NCBI RefSeq assembly: GCF_015689175.1 | Contig: NZ_CP065047.1 | Location: 930,001 to 994,000 of the forward strand | Reading direction: 5' to 3' | Length of the DNA: 64,000 bases | Source: Mycobacterium kubicae | Lineage (GTDB): Bacteria > Actinomycetota > Actinomycetes > Mycobacteriales > Mycobacteriaceae | Shown: positions 45,749 through 54,655 of the stretch, piece after piece | Layout of the letters: each line of letters begins with the position of its first letter | Numbering within the stretch: position 1 is the stretch's first letter | Notes under the pieces: generated by a model | What the model was told of the DNA's origin: nothing | The model's input: only the letters and a program-made list of their open reading frames with translations | Database searches by the model: none | Position numbers and translations under genes: made by a program

Positions 45749-46533
45749 TCAACCTGGCTTATGACGACAAGGGAACCGGTGCGCCGGTTGTCTTTATCGC
45801 CGGCCGCGGCGGTGCCGGACGCACCTGGCAGCTACACCAAGTGCCGGCTTTCCTGGACGCCGGATACCGCTGCATCACCTTCGACAACCGCGGCATCGGC
45901 GCCACCGAGAACGCCGAGGGCTTCACCACCCAGACGATGGTCAACGACACCGCCGCCTTGATCGAATCCCTCGACATCGCGCCGGCGCGGGTGGTCGGGG
46001 TGTCGATGGGCTCGTTCATCGCCCAGGAATTGATGGTGGTCCGACCCGAACTGGTCAGCTCCGCGGTGCTGATGGCGACCCGCGGCCGGCTGGACCGCTC
46101 CCGGCAGTTCTTCCACCAGGCCGAGGCCGATCTCGACGCCGCCCGGGTGCAGCTGCCGCCCACCTACGACGCGAAGAACCGGTTGCTGGAGAACTTCTCC
46201 CGCAAGACCCTCAACGACGACGCCGCCGTCGCCGACTGGATCGCCATGTTCAGCATGTGGCCCACCAAGCTCACCCCGGGGTTCCGCGCCCAGCTGGACG
46301 TGTCCCCGCAGACCAACCGCCTGCCGGCCTACCGCAATATCGCCGCGCCGGTGCTGGTCATGGGCTTCTCCGACGACGTGGTGACGCCGCCCTACCTGGG
46401 CCGCGAAGTTGCCGACGCGCTGCCCAACGGTCGCTTCCTGCAAATACCCGACGCCGGCCATCTCGGGTTCTTGGAGCGGCCGCAGGCGGTCAACACCGCG
46501 GCGCTGAAATTCTTCGCCAGTGTGGCCGCCTGA
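45745..46533 (+). CDS. bpoC: Alpha/beta hydrolase BpoC
   Basis: 262 residues from a GTG overlapping the menC stop. Nucleophile elbow GVSMGSFIAQE, late Asp in FSDDVVTPP and His in DAGHLGFLERP form a complete Ser-Asp-His triad, so hydrolase rather than true peroxidase chemistry is expected. Sandwiched between menC and menD, the place where many bacteria keep the alpha/beta-hydrolase SHCHC synthase (MenH). That role is tempting but unproven, and I would not name it so on position alone. Confidence 0.88.
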   Translation: MINLAYDDKGTGAPVVFIAGRGGAGRTWQLHQVPAFLDAGYRCITFDNRGIGATENAEGFTTQTMVNDTAALIESLDIAPARVVGVSMGSFIAQELMVVRPELVSSAVLMATRGRLDRSRQFFHQAEADLDAARVQLPPTYDAKNRLLENFSRKTLNDDAAVADWIAMFSMWPTKLTPGFRAQLDVSPQTNRLPAYRNIAAPVLVMGFSDDVVTPPYLGREVADALPNGRFLQIPDAGHLGFLERPQAVNTAALKFFASVAA

Positions 46534-46578
46534 CCCAGACGATATGGCCGTGTTGGCCGGTTGTGCCACTCTGGACAG

Positions 46579-48228
46579 ATGAACCCCTCGACGACACAGG
46601 CCCGCGTCGTCGTCGACGAACTGATCCGCGGCGGCGTCCGCGACGTGGTGCTGTGCCCGGGCTCCCGCAACGCGCCGCTGGCGTTCGCCCTGCAGGACGC
46701 AGACCGGGCCGGCCGCCTGCGCCTGCATGTGCGCATCGACGAACGCACCGCCGGCTATCTGGCCATCGGGCTGGCCATCGGAGCCGACGCGCCGGTGTGT
46801 GTCGCGATGACCTCGGGGACCGCCGTGGCAAACCTCGGACCCGCCGTGGTGGAGGCCAACTATGCCCGCGTGCCGCTGATCGTGCTCTCGGCCAACCGGC
46901 CCTACGAATTGCTGGGCACCGGCGCCAACCAGACCATGGAACAGCTCGGCTACTTCGGCTCCCAGGTCCGCGCCACCATCAGCCTGGGCCTGGCCGAGGA
47001 CGCTGTCGAACGGTTGCCCGCGCTGAACGCGACCTGGCGGTCGGCCACGTGCCGAGTGTTGGTGGCGGCCATGGGTTCTCGTACCGCCAACGCCGGCCCG
47101 GTGCAGTTCGACATCCCGCTGCGCGAACCGTTGGTGCCCGGCCCCGAACCGCACGGTGCCGCCGTCCCGCCGGGACGCCCCGACGGCAAGCCGTGGACCT
47201 ACACCCCGCCGGTCACCTTCGACCAGCCGCTGGACATCGACCTGTCGCCGGACACCGTCGTCATCGCCGGGCACGGCGCCGGCGTGCACCCCAACCTGGC
47301 GGAGTTGCCGACGGTCGCCGAACCAACCGCGCCGGCACCGCAGACTCCGCTGCACCCGCTGGCGCTGCCGCTGCTGCGGCCCCAACAGGTGATCATGCTG
47401 GGTCGGCCCACCCTGCACCGTCCGGTATCCAAGCTGCTCGCCGACTCCGAGCTGCCGGTGTACGCGCTGACCACGGGCCCGCGCTGGCCCGACGTCTCGG
47501 GCAACTCCCAGGCCACCGGGACCCGTGCCGTCACCTCGGGTGCACCGAACCCGGCGTGGCTGCAGCGTTGCGCCGAACTCAACCGGCACGCGGTCGCCGC
47601 GGTACGCGGCCAACTCGCCGCGCATCCGCTCACCACCGGACTGCACGTGGCCGCGGCCGTCGCCGACGGGCTGCGACCCGGCGACCAGCTGGTGCTCGGC
47701 GCGTCCAACCCGGTCCGCGACGCTGCGCTGGTCGGCCTGAACAACCCCAGGGTCAAGGTCCGATCCAACCGCGGGGTGGCCGGTATCGACGGCACCGTGT
47801 CCACCGCCATCGGCGCGGCCCTGGCCCACGAGCGCACCGGTGACTCGGAGCACCCGCCGCGCACCATCGCGCTGATCGGCGATCTGACCTTCGTCCACGA
47901 CAGCTCGGGCTTGTTGATCGGTCCCACCGAACCCATCCCGCGCGACTTGACCATCGTGGTCTCCAACGACAACGGCGGTGGCATCTTCGAACTGCTCGAG
48001 CAGGGTGACCCGCGCTTCTCCGATGTGTCCCAGCGCATCTTCGGCACCCCGCATGACGTGGACGTCGGCGCGCTGTGTCGCGCCTACCACGTGGAGAGCC
48101 GACAGATCGAGGTCGACGAACTACCCACCGCTTTCGACGAACGCGGCGCCGGCCTACGGGTGCTGGAGGTCAAGGCCGACCGCTCCTCGCTGCGCCAGCT
48201 GCACGCGTCCATCAAGGCCGCTTTGTGA
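46579..48228 (+). CDS. menD: SEPHCHC synthase (2-oxoglutarate decarboxylase type)
   Basis: 549 residues. MenD is the first committed thiamine-diphosphate enzyme of menaquinone synthesis; it adds a decarboxylated 2-oxoglutarate unit to isochorismate. The N-terminal [16 protein letters not shown] and [12 protein letters not shown] (activating Glu) and the C-terminal [12 protein letters not shown]...[12 protein letters not shown] (ThDP-Mg motif) are all present. ATG 46579. The stop overlaps the next gene by 4 bases (GTGA). Equivalent of Rv0555. Confidence 0.95.
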   Translation: MNPSTTQARVVVDELIRGGVRDVVLCPGSRNAPLAFALQDADRAGRLRLHVRIDERTAGYLAIGLAIGADAPVCVAMTSGTAVANLGPAVVEANYARVPLIVLSANRPYELLGTGANQTMEQLGYFGSQVRATISLGLAEDAVERLPALNATWRSATCRVLVAAMGSRTANAGPVQFDIPLREPLVPGPEPHGAAVPPGRPDGKPWTYTPPVTFDQPLDIDLSPDTVVIAGHGAGVHPNLAELPTVAEPTAPAPQTPLHPLALPLLRPQQVIMLGRPTLHRPVSKLLADSELPVYALTTGPRWPDVSGNSQATGTRAVTSGAPNPAWLQRCAELNRHAVAAVRGQLAAHPLTTGLHVAAAVADGLRPGDQLVLGASNPVRDAALVGLNNPRVKVRSNRGVAGIDGTVSTAIGAALAHERTGDSEHPPRTIALIGDLTFVHDSSGLLIGPTEPIPRDLTIVVSNDNGGGIFELLEQGDPRFSDVSQRIFGTPHDVDVGALCRAYHVESRQIEVDELPTAFDERGAGLRVLEVKADRSSLRQLHASIKAAL

Positions 48229-48713
48229 CATCGGTAAAAAGGCTGTGGCGCATCCTCATTCACGGAACCAGCGAGGAGATGCCACAAACCCGCTCGCGGA
48301 TCGTGGTGCGCTGGGTGCGCATCGCGGTGTTGATCGTGACGGTCCTGGTCACCTTGCAGTCGGTGCTGCTGGTGGCCGGGGCCTGGCGCAACGACTTGGC
48401 CATCGACCGCAACATGGGCGTCGCGCAGGCCGAGGTGCTCAGCGCCGGACCGCGACGTTCCACCATCGAGTTCGTCACCCCCGATCGCGTCACCTACCGG
48501 CCCGAACTCGGTGTGCTGTATCCCTCCGAGCTGGCGACCGGGATGCGGATCTACGTCGAATACAACAAGAGAGACCCCAACCTGGTTCGCGTGCAGCACC
48601 GCAACGCCGGGCTGTCGATCATCCCCGCCGGGTCGATCGCGGTGGTGGCCTGGCTGACGGCCGCGATCGCGCTGGTGGGACTGGCGCTGCTGGATAAGCG
48701 GCTGACGCGTTGA
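48225..48713 (+). CDS. DUF3592-type membrane protein (Rv0556-like)
   Basis: 162 residues from a GTG overlapping the menD stop. Two spans: [23 protein letters not shown] near residue 30 and [22 protein letters not shown] near 140. Between them a beta-rich extracytoplasmic region ([20 protein letters not shown]) of the DUF3592 kind. Function unknown; coupling to menD suggests shared regulation. Confidence 0.83.
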   Translation: MTSVKRLWRILIHGTSEEMPQTRSRIVVRWVRIAVLIVTVLVTLQSVLLVAGAWRNDLAIDRNMGVAQAEVLSAGPRRSTIEFVTPDRVTYRPELGVLYPSELATGMRIYVEYNKRDPNLVRVQHRNAGLSIIPAGSIAVVAWLTAAIALVGLALLDKRLTR

Positions 48714-48774
48714 TTTCGCGCCGCGTACGCCGCGCGGCAACCTCCGCGACAGGCGACGCTGAAACCGTGGGGGC

Positions 48775-49917
48775 GTGCGCGTTGCGATTGTCGCCGAATC
48801 CTTCCTCCCGCAGGTCAACGGCGTCAGTAACTCGGTGGTCCGGGTGCTCGAGCACCTGCGACGCACCGGGCATGAAGCCCTCGTCATCGCCCCCGACGCG
48901 CCGCCGGGGGAGCCGCGCGCCGACCGCCTGCACGACGGGGTCCGGGTTCACCGCACCCCGTCGCGGATGTTCCCGAAGGTCACCACGCTCCCGCTGGGGG
49001 TGCCCACCCCGCGACTGCTCGGCGTGCTGCGCGGCTTCGATCCCGACGTCATGCATCTGGCGTCCCCGGCGCTGCTCGGCTACGGCGGCGTGCGCGCCGC
49101 GCGCCGCCTCGGGGTGCCGACGGTAGCGGTCTATCAGACCGACGTACCGGGATTCGCCGCGAGCTACGGCATCGGCGTGACGACGCGCGCGGCGTGGGCG
49201 TGGTTTCGCCATCTGCACAACCTCGCCGACCGCAATTTGGCGCCTTCCACTCCGACAATGGAAGTCCTTGCCGCCCAACGTATCCCGCGCCTGCATCGCT
49301 GGGGCCGCGGCGTCGACCTGATTCGGTATGTGCCGTCGGCCCGCGATGAAGCGCTGCGGCAGCACTGGTCGCCGCAGGGCAAGCCGATCGTCGGTTTCGT
49401 CGGCCGGCTGGCCCCGGAGAAGCACGTGGAACGACTCGCGGTGCTGGCGGCCCGGGATGCGGTGCAGCTGGTCATCGTCGGTGACGGTGTCGATCAGCGC
49501 AAACTCCAAAAGGCCATGCCCAACGCCGTTTTCACCGGCGCGCTATACGGCCAGGAACTGGCCACCGCCTACGCCAGCATGGACGTCTTCGTCCACCCCG
49601 GGGAACACGAGACCTTCTGCCAGGTGGTGCAGGAGGCGCTGGCGTCGGGGTTGCCGGTGATCGCACCGGACGCGGGCGGCCCGCGCGACCTCGTCACCCC
49701 GCAACGCACCGGGTTGTTGTTGCCGGTCGCCGAATTCGAGGCGCGCCTTCCGGCCGCGGTCGACCATTTGATCGCTCAACGCCACCGGTATTCGGTAGCG
49801 GCGCGTCGTAGCGTGCTGGGCCGCAGCTGGTCGGCTATCTGCGACGAGCTACTCGGCCACTACGACGCCGTGGTCAGCGAGCCCCGGCGCACCGGCATGT
49901 TGCGCCGCTACGCCTAG
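48775..49917 (+). CDS. mgtA: GDP-mannose-dependent alpha-mannosyltransferase
   Basis: 380 residues from a GTG. GT4 fold: [22 protein letters not shown] (acceptor side), [19 protein letters not shown] and the EX7E motif [19 protein letters not shown]. The M. tuberculosis counterpart Rv0557 (MgtA, first called PimB) mannosylates a glucuronyl diacylglycerol lipid. Its TAG stop at 49915-49917 lies only a few bases before the mobile-element stack, so the gene is intact but its downstream context is disrupted. Confidence 0.92.
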   Translation: MRVAIVAESFLPQVNGVSNSVVRVLEHLRRTGHEALVIAPDAPPGEPRADRLHDGVRVHRTPSRMFPKVTTLPLGVPTPRLLGVLRGFDPDVMHLASPALLGYGGVRAARRLGVPTVAVYQTDVPGFAASYGIGVTTRAAWAWFRHLHNLADRNLAPSTPTMEVLAAQRIPRLHRWGRGVDLIRYVPSARDEALRQHWSPQGKPIVGFVGRLAPEKHVERLAVLAARDAVQLVIVGDGVDQRKLQKAMPNAVFTGALYGQELATAYASMDVFVHPGEHETFCQVVQEALASGLPVIAPDAGGPRDLVTPQRTGLLLPVAEFEARLPAAVDHLIAQRHRYSVAARRSVLGRSWSAICDELLGHYDAVVSEPRRTGMLRRYA

Positions 49918-50041
49918 CCGGCTAGACGGTATGGAGGCTGACTCGAGGCCGAAGGCCTCGGGCTGCAATCGGACGTGGGTTGCCGGTGTCGGGTGAACAC
50001 TCGCACGGGTAGAGCCACAGTTGCAGATCAGGAGGCCTCCG

Positions 50042-51124
50042 GTGAGTTTCAACGGTACGAGTGTCGGGTTGGACGTGCACGCGCTTTCGGTGGTTGCTCA
50101 TGCCGTCGATGAACAGACGGGTCGAGTCGAACGGGCGCGGTTGTGTCCTGATCACGGTGAGATCTTGGATTGGTTGCACCGGTTGCGAGGCCCGGTGCGA
50201 GTGGCCTATGAGGCCGGGCCAACGGGGTTTGGTCTGGCACGAGCTCTAGCGGATGCCCAGATCGACTGCGTGGTCGCCGCGCCATCGAAGCTGATCCGCC
50301 CGGCCGGGGATCGGGTCAAGACCGATGCTCGTGATGCTGCGCATCTGACCAGGTTGCTGCGGTTGGATGAGATCACTGCGGTTACGGTGCCCGACGTTGA
50401 GGTCGAGGCGGTGCGAGATTTGGTTCGTGCTCGCGAGGACGCCCGTGCGGATCTGATGCGTGTTCGGCACCGGTTGTCGAAGCTGTTGCTGCGCCAAGGC
50501 CGGGTCTACTCAGGTGGTCAGGCCTGGACCGGAGTGCACGAAACGTGGCTTAGGCGCCAACGATTCGACGATGTCCACACCGCGGCGGCGTTTGATCATC
50601 ACTTTGACGCGGTGCTCACCGCTACCGCGGCCAGGAACCGTCTCGACGAGCAGATCGTCATGGTCGCGGCCTCACCGCGCTGGGCCGATCCGGTCAACCG
50701 GCTGGGCTGCCTACGCGGGATCTCGGCGTTGACTGGTCTGGCCTTAGCCGTAGAAATCGGGGACTGGACCCGATTCACCGGTGCCTCGATCGGCGCCTAC
50801 GTCGGTCTGGTGCCCACCGAGTACTCCTCGGGGACTTCACGGGTCCAGGGTTCGATCACCAAGGCTGGCAACGCCCACGTCCGCAGACTGCTGATCGAAT
50901 CGGCCTGGCACCACCGCGCCGGCTACCGCACCCCCGGTCCGACGATGCGGGCCCGATGGGCCAAGGTCGACCCAGCGCTCAAGGACCGCGGGCACGCCGG
51001 AAACCGCCGTTTACATCAGCAGTGGTGCCGGTTCAATGAGCGCAAGAAGCCCCACGTCGTGGCCAACGTCGCGGTCGCTCGTCAACTGGCCGGTTGGTGT
51101 TGGTCGCTGGCCACGCTGACATAA
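50042..51124 (+). CDS. IS110 family transposase (DEDD serine recombinase), left copy
   Basis: 360 residues from GTG 50042, chosen because AGGAGG lies 6 bases upstream; an ATG at 50021 is in frame but would bury it. The RuvC-like DEDD set is D11 (VGLDVHA), E57 (AYEAGP), D95 and D98 (VKTDARDAAHL). The C-terminal domain has LRGISALTGLALAVEIGDW and the serine motif SSGTSRVQGSITKAGNAH (262-279). The 5' non-coding part is only about 115 bases and the 3' one 310, the IS1111-like arrangement. No frameshift seen, so probably active. Confidence 0.93.
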   Translation: MSFNGTSVGLDVHALSVVAHAVDEQTGRVERARLCPDHGEILDWLHRLRGPVRVAYEAGPTGFGLARALADAQIDCVVAAPSKLIRPAGDRVKTDARDAAHLTRLLRLDEITAVTVPDVEVEAVRDLVRAREDARADLMRVRHRLSKLLLRQGRVYSGGQAWTGVHETWLRRQRFDDVHTAAAFDHHFDAVLTATAARNRLDEQIVMVAASPRWADPVNRLGCLRGISALTGLALAVEIGDWTRFTGASIGAYVGLVPTEYSSGTSRVQGSITKAGNAHVRRLLIESAWHHRAGYRTPGPTMRARWAKVDPALKDRGHAGNRRLHQQWCRFNERKKPHVVANVAVARQLAGWCWSLATLT

Positions 51125-51434
51125 GCGCAGCCGCCCGAAGCTTGATCGGAGTCAGCCGGTCGGCGGTGAGGTAGGCGAACTGGACCTGCGTTACAGCTAT
51201 GAGCAACAACAGCATTCGACCAATGCTGATGTGACGCCCGCCCCTAGAAAGCAGCCACCGTTCGCGCCGAACCATCGTCTTGCGGTACCCAACCCGCGTA
51301 TATCAGTCTGACACCACCGTCGTTGACCAACGACCGCCGCGACGCCCGACTGACCCCGATCAAACGAAAGCCGCCCCGGCCCATACCGGGGCGGCTTTCA
51401 CCTGCCTATTGACAAACAGTGCCTACATATCAGC
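51125..51434 (+). ncRNA. Candidate bridge/seek guide RNA region, left IS110 copy
   Basis: 310 bases without a credible gene between the transposase stop and the element end. TTGATCGGAGTCAG (51142-51155) can pair with CTGACCCCGATCAA (51350-51363) with one mismatch, closing a 220-base structure. GTCGTTGACCAACGAC (51319-51334) forms a local palindrome. A perfect 14-bp stem with a 6-base loop is at 51366-51399. IS1111-group elements are known to encode their target-choosing RNA in this place. That this one does is inference from position and structure. Confidence 0.55.
51366..51399 (+). terminator. Perfect 14-bp GC-rich hairpin
   Basis: GAAAGCCGCCCCGG pairs with CCGGGGCGGCTTTC around the loop CCCATA. 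No T-run follows, so it is either an actinobacterial-type terminator for the transposase or guide RNA, or a structural element of that RNA. The inverted copy is at 57042-57075. Confidence 0.6.
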
Positions 51435-51502
51435 TGTACTGCTCAGGCAGGTTGGTCAACCGTGTGATGGGTGGGGTCTTGCCGATTGCGGAGTGTGGAC
51501 GG
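51430..51502 (-). pseudogene. IS481 transposase, detached C-terminal end
   Basis: About 22 residues reading RPHSAIGKTPPITRLTNL and ending EQYS before a TGA at 51430. This is the classic RPHSALGxxPP end of IS481/IS3 integrase-core transposases. It has no start codon of its own and continues, in frame and strand, the coding sequence broken at 55962 after TYNHHR. Joining the two gives one complete transposase. Confidence 0.8.
51435..51502 (-). mobile_element. IS481-type element, 3' fragment with terminal repeat
   Basis: Starts at the IS110 boundary with TGTACTGCTCAGG, which resembles the other end at 57006 (TGTAGTGCCCAGG read inward), so these are the element's imperfect terminal inverted repeats. 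The interior codes for the transposase C-terminus. Sequence identity with the rest of the element stops at about 51502, where the tyrosine-recombinase unit begins. Confidence 0.75.
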
Positions 51503-51614
51503 TTCTCTTGGGCTCGCGGCCTGAGTCGCGGTAGTGTCCCGGTGTTTCCGCAGTTCGCGCGGCTGGCTGCTGAAGAATATGGTGCGCAACAGGTGTGGTG
51601 CAAGGACTCATTTG

Positions 51615-52166
51615 TCAGCCGGTCGGCTGGGAGAGGTTGAGCTGGGCCATAAGTTCGCGGTTGGCGGCGCGGGCGGCGGTGAGGTCTTGGTCGCGTTCTT
51701 CGAGTTGCAGCCGTAGCTCGACGATTTGTTGTTCGAGCGTGACGATGCGTTGCTGAAGTTGCTCGATGTCGGTTGGCGCGCCGAGTCCGCTTGCGCGCCA
51801 TGCTTGTTCGCCGAGCAGTTCAGACAGACGGATCTCGAGTTGTTGGGTGCGTGCGGCCATGCGGGTGCAGCGGTGCTGGGCGGCGAGCAAGTCGGCCTGC
51901 AGTGAGGCACGGGTGACCTGGTGACCGATCTCGGATTTGTCTGGTGGCTGGGTTGCAGCGGCGTGGATGCGTTCGAGCAGGTCGCGGTGGCGGTATAGGA
52001 AGGTGCGGTCGACTCCGGCGCGTTGAGCGATGCTGGTGGCGCTGAGTTCTGCGCCGTCTTTGATGGCGACCTCGAGGGCGGAAAGGACGCGTTGGCGGCG
52101 TCTGGTGGAGTCGGCTCGTCGTCCGTCGATCATCGCGTCGAGGGCATGGGTGGTGTTGGTGGTCAT
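51615..52166 (-). CDS. DUF6262-type accessory protein (TnpC-like)
   Basis: 183 residues. An N-terminal helix-turn-helix (SATSIAQRAGVDRTFLYRHRDLL, about 43-65) resembles TetR-like DNA-binding heads. A long coiled coil follows (about 90-170, with IEQLQQRIVTLEQQIVELRLQ and LEERDQDLTAARAANREL). Proteins of this layout are the regular third gene behind paired tyrosine recombinases in actinobacteria and correspond to TnpC of Tn554, which affects frequency and orientation of insertion. The ATG overlaps the tnpB stop (ATGA). Confidence 0.8.
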   Translation of the reverse strand: MTTNTTHALDAMIDGRRADSTRRRQRVLSALEVAIKDGAELSATSIAQRAGVDRTFLYRHRDLLERIHAAATQPPDKSEIGHQVTRASLQADLLAAQHRCTRMAARTQQLEIRLSELLGEQAWRASGLGAPTDIEQLQQRIVTLEQQIVELRLQLEERDQDLTAARAANRELMAQLNLSQPTG

Positions 52167-54655
52167 GGGGTTCTCTCTGGGCGCAGGTCGGGCAGGATTT
52201 GGCGGGTGCGAGGCATGCCGAGCATGACGCTGCGGTGTCGGCGCACGACGGTGACGGCTTGTTGAAGTTGTTGTCGCTGTTCGGGTTCGAGTTCGCCGAG
52301 CCCGTTTCTGATCTGGTCGATCAGGCGGCGGATGCGGCGGATTTCCTCCTCGGAGGGCATCGCCTCGACGCGGGCCCAGTCATCGAGGTCGGTGGTGGCG
52401 AGCAGGCGTTCCCGGGTGCGCAGCAGGTCGTCGAGGTAGGCGCGCAGGTCGGGCAGATAGGAGACGTCGGTGCGGAAGTGGTCGCATCCAGCGCAGCGGA
52501 ACCGGAACGGACAGGCACCGCCGCCGGCCTTGACGTTGGACGGTTCGGCGCAGACACCGAATGGAACCGCGACCTCGCCGACGGCGCGACGGGCGTGTTC
52601 GGAGTCCAACAATGCTTGGGCTTGCCGCCAGATGCGGTTGCCATGCCGGTCGAACTGCATCGCGGTGACGCGATCGACGGCTTCACGGCGGCGGGTTTCG
52701 CCGATGCGGTAGTAGCAGCTGGTGGTGTCGAGTTTGCGGTGCGACATCAGCTCACGCAACACCTCGATGGGGACGCCGGCGTCAGCGTGGCGTTGGGCGT
52801 AACTGTGCCGGTAGGCGTAGAGCACCACCTTGCTCTTGTCATATTCGACACCATCGGCGTTGCGCAGCACCGGCAGTCGGTCGACCCAGGTGCGGTGGGC
52901 GAACGCGAGAGAAAAGCCGGTGATCGCGCGGCGTCCGCCGGGGTTGCGCCGGTCGGTGGGCAGCAGCTTGAGCTCGCCGATCGGAGTGTTTGGGTAGCGG
53001 TTCCGGACTTGTTGCTGCTGGGCGAGTATTACGGCGGCGGTCTGCTCGCTGATCGGCAGGCGTCGTGCGAGCCGGTTGGCCTTATGGTTGTCGTAGATCA
53101 GCACGGGCTGTCCGTCGTCGTCTCGGGTCAGGCAGTCGAAGTCCAGCTCGCAGATCTCTTCGGGACGGCGGCCGGTGTCGATGGCCAACTCGACCGCGGT
53201 GCGCATCTCTGATGAGGTCAGTTCATCCAGGTGTTCGCATAACTGCTTCATGATTTCCGGCGGCAGGTCCCGGTTGGGTTCGCCCGGTTCGGGTTCGACA
53301 GGCACGTCCGCCTGCCCAATCACAAAGTCCTCGCCCAGCCCGGCGGCGATGCCGCCGGGCCGCGTCAGCCCCATCGCCCGGATGCGGGTGAGCACGGCAC
53401 GAACCTCGCGGCAGGCCCGGATCCGGGCATCGCCACTGATCTGACCGACCGATTCAAGGTAGGCCAGCCGGTGCAGGAACGCCTCCATATCGGTGCGTCC
53501 CAACGCCGCTGGGTGTTCGCCGCGGTCCTCGCGCATGCGCAGCGACTCTGACAACCGCACCAGGCAGCCGATGTAGTGGCGCACGGCCAGGCCGGCGCTG
53601 GTGCGCCGCCCGGCTCGGACACGTCGTTTCGGCAGGTCATCGGCGGCCCACCGCTTGGCGGCCTCCCGCAGCCAGGACTGGCTGATGCCGGTAAACGACA
53701 CCGTGCCGTGATGCCCAAACACCGCCAGGTCCCATTCGTCCTGGGCGACTTCGGTTTCCGGGCTCGACAAGGCGCGCCGAGCATGACCGATCAGGCAGTT
53801 GACCAGCCCGGTGAACTCCAGGCCCCGGCCGTCACCGATGACATAGTCGGCGATCGACCCCACCTGCTGGCCCAGCAAGTCGTTACAGAACGCGCGCAGC
53901 ACGGCCTCGTCGGTCTTGACCGCGTTGATCCGGCAGCGCTGCTGCAAGCCCACCAGCAATTCAGCGACCACCAGCGGCGTCAGGCCCCGCAGACTAACCT
54001 CGCCGCCGCGACCGATCGCTGGTTCGGTTGCCCGCCAGACGATTTCATCTAAATGTGGGTCACGTGCGCGGACGGTGCGCAGCCGCTGCTGGTGCGCCTC
54101 ACAGTACAGACCGTCGGGATGGCGCCGCTGGCGAGTGCAGGCGGCCACCGCGCACGGCGGACACGGCGGAAGCGGCCTGGTTTGCCGGTGAGCACGGAAC
54201 TCGTCGACATCGGCAACCGGCAAGGCGCGCAGCTGTTCTGCGTGGGCGTGACACAGCCCGGAACTCGCCGATTCCCACTCGCGTCGACAACCGTCGACGA
54301 CACAAGCATCCGGCCCGCGCCCCATTCGTTCGCGACCCCGCGGCGGAAGCGAGGCGATCTCGTCGTCACCGAGCCCGTGTTCGGCAAGCCGACGCCGGCA
54401 CGAGGCGCAGATCCGCGTCGCTGCCGGCGCGGATGTCAAACAGCCCGACGCGCGGCAGACCGGGCGTCCCAGCAGCGGATGCTCCGGTGCGAACGACAGC
54501 ACCTTTCGCGCCGCGTCCCAGCCGGCTTCGGCGAGGAACGCGGGATCGATCACCACGGTGATCGACGCAGCGTGCCGGTCGATTCCTGCTGGATCGGCGA
54601 ACACGTGCACTCTGCCGGCGACGATCGCAGCCGTCGGCATCGTCACGGCGCTCAC
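52163..54655 (-). CDS. Tyrosine recombinase, TnpB-like, with Cys-rich domains
   Basis: 830 residues. An N-terminal region (about 50-190) has several Cys/His clusters (ICASCRRR, CVVDGCRREW, LCHAH, CAVAACTRQ) that suggest zinc fingers. The catalytic domain has Arg in IDTGRRPEEICEL (about 495), AYRHSYAQRHADAG (about 614), MSHRKLD (about 638) and Tyr in TSCYYRI (about 647). A C-terminal CPFRFRCAGCDHFRTD zinc ribbon is a hallmark of Tn554-type TnpB. It overlaps tnpA-like and tnpC-like genes by 4 bases each. Confidence 0.9.
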   Translation of the reverse strand: MSAVTMPTAAIVAGRVHVFADPAGIDRHAASITVVIDPAFLAEAGWDAARKVLSFAPEHPLLGRPVCRASGCLTSAPAATRICASCRRRLAEHGLGDDEIASLPPRGRERMGRGPDACVVDGCRREWESASSGLCHAHAEQLRALPVADVDEFRAHRQTRPLPPCPPCAVAACTRQRRHPDGLYCEAHQQRLRTVRARDPHLDEIVWRATEPAIGRGGEVSLRGLTPLVVAELLVGLQQRCRINAVKTDEAVLRAFCNDLLGQQVGSIADYVIGDGRGLEFTGLVNCLIGHARRALSSPETEVAQDEWDLAVFGHHGTVSFTGISQSWLREAAKRWAADDLPKRRVRAGRRTSAGLAVRHYIGCLVRLSESLRMREDRGEHPAALGRTDMEAFLHRLAYLESVGQISGDARIRACREVRAVLTRIRAMGLTRPGGIAAGLGEDFVIGQADVPVEPEPGEPNRDLPPEIMKQLCEHLDELTSSEMRTAVELAIDTGRRPEEICELDFDCLTRDDDGQPVLIYDNHKANRLARRLPISEQTAAVILAQQQQVRNRYPNTPIGELKLLPTDRRNPGGRRAITGFSLAFAHRTWVDRLPVLRNADGVEYDKSKVVLYAYRHSYAQRHADAGVPIEVLRELMSHRKLDTTSCYYRIGETRRREAVDRVTAMQFDRHGNRIWRQAQALLDSEHARRAVGEVAVPFGVCAEPSNVKAGGGACPFRFRCAGCDHFRTDVSYLPDLRAYLDDLLRTRERLLATTDLDDWARVEAMPSEEEIRRIRRLIDQIRNGLGELEPEQRQQLQQAVTVVRRHRSVMLGMPRTRQILPDLRPERTP

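Larger units (their letters stand above)
49926..51434 (+). mobile_element. IS110/IS1111-type insertion sequence, left copy
   Basis: About 1.51 kb. Its sequence reappears, inverted, at 57007-58515; every base I compared agreed, and agreement stops at 49919/58522 outside and 51439/57002 inside. Imperfect subterminal inverted repeats TATGGAGGC (49930-49938) and GCCTACATA (51421-51429, reverse TATGTAGGC) match 8 of 9, as in the IS1111 subgroup. The inner end abuts TGTACTGC, the tip of an IS481-type element. The outer boundary is uncertain by a few bases because CTAG occurs at both outer edges. Confidence 0.85.

Noticed and set aside
45832..48090. Long 752-codon antisense frame over bpoC and menD
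   Set aside because: A GC-rich shadow of two well-supported genes; His/Arg/Gly-rich composition and no motif.
51435..51502. Second, independent IS481 element on the left
   Set aside because: The fragment has only the C-terminus and outer repeat, and exactly supplies what the right part lacks; one split element explains both.
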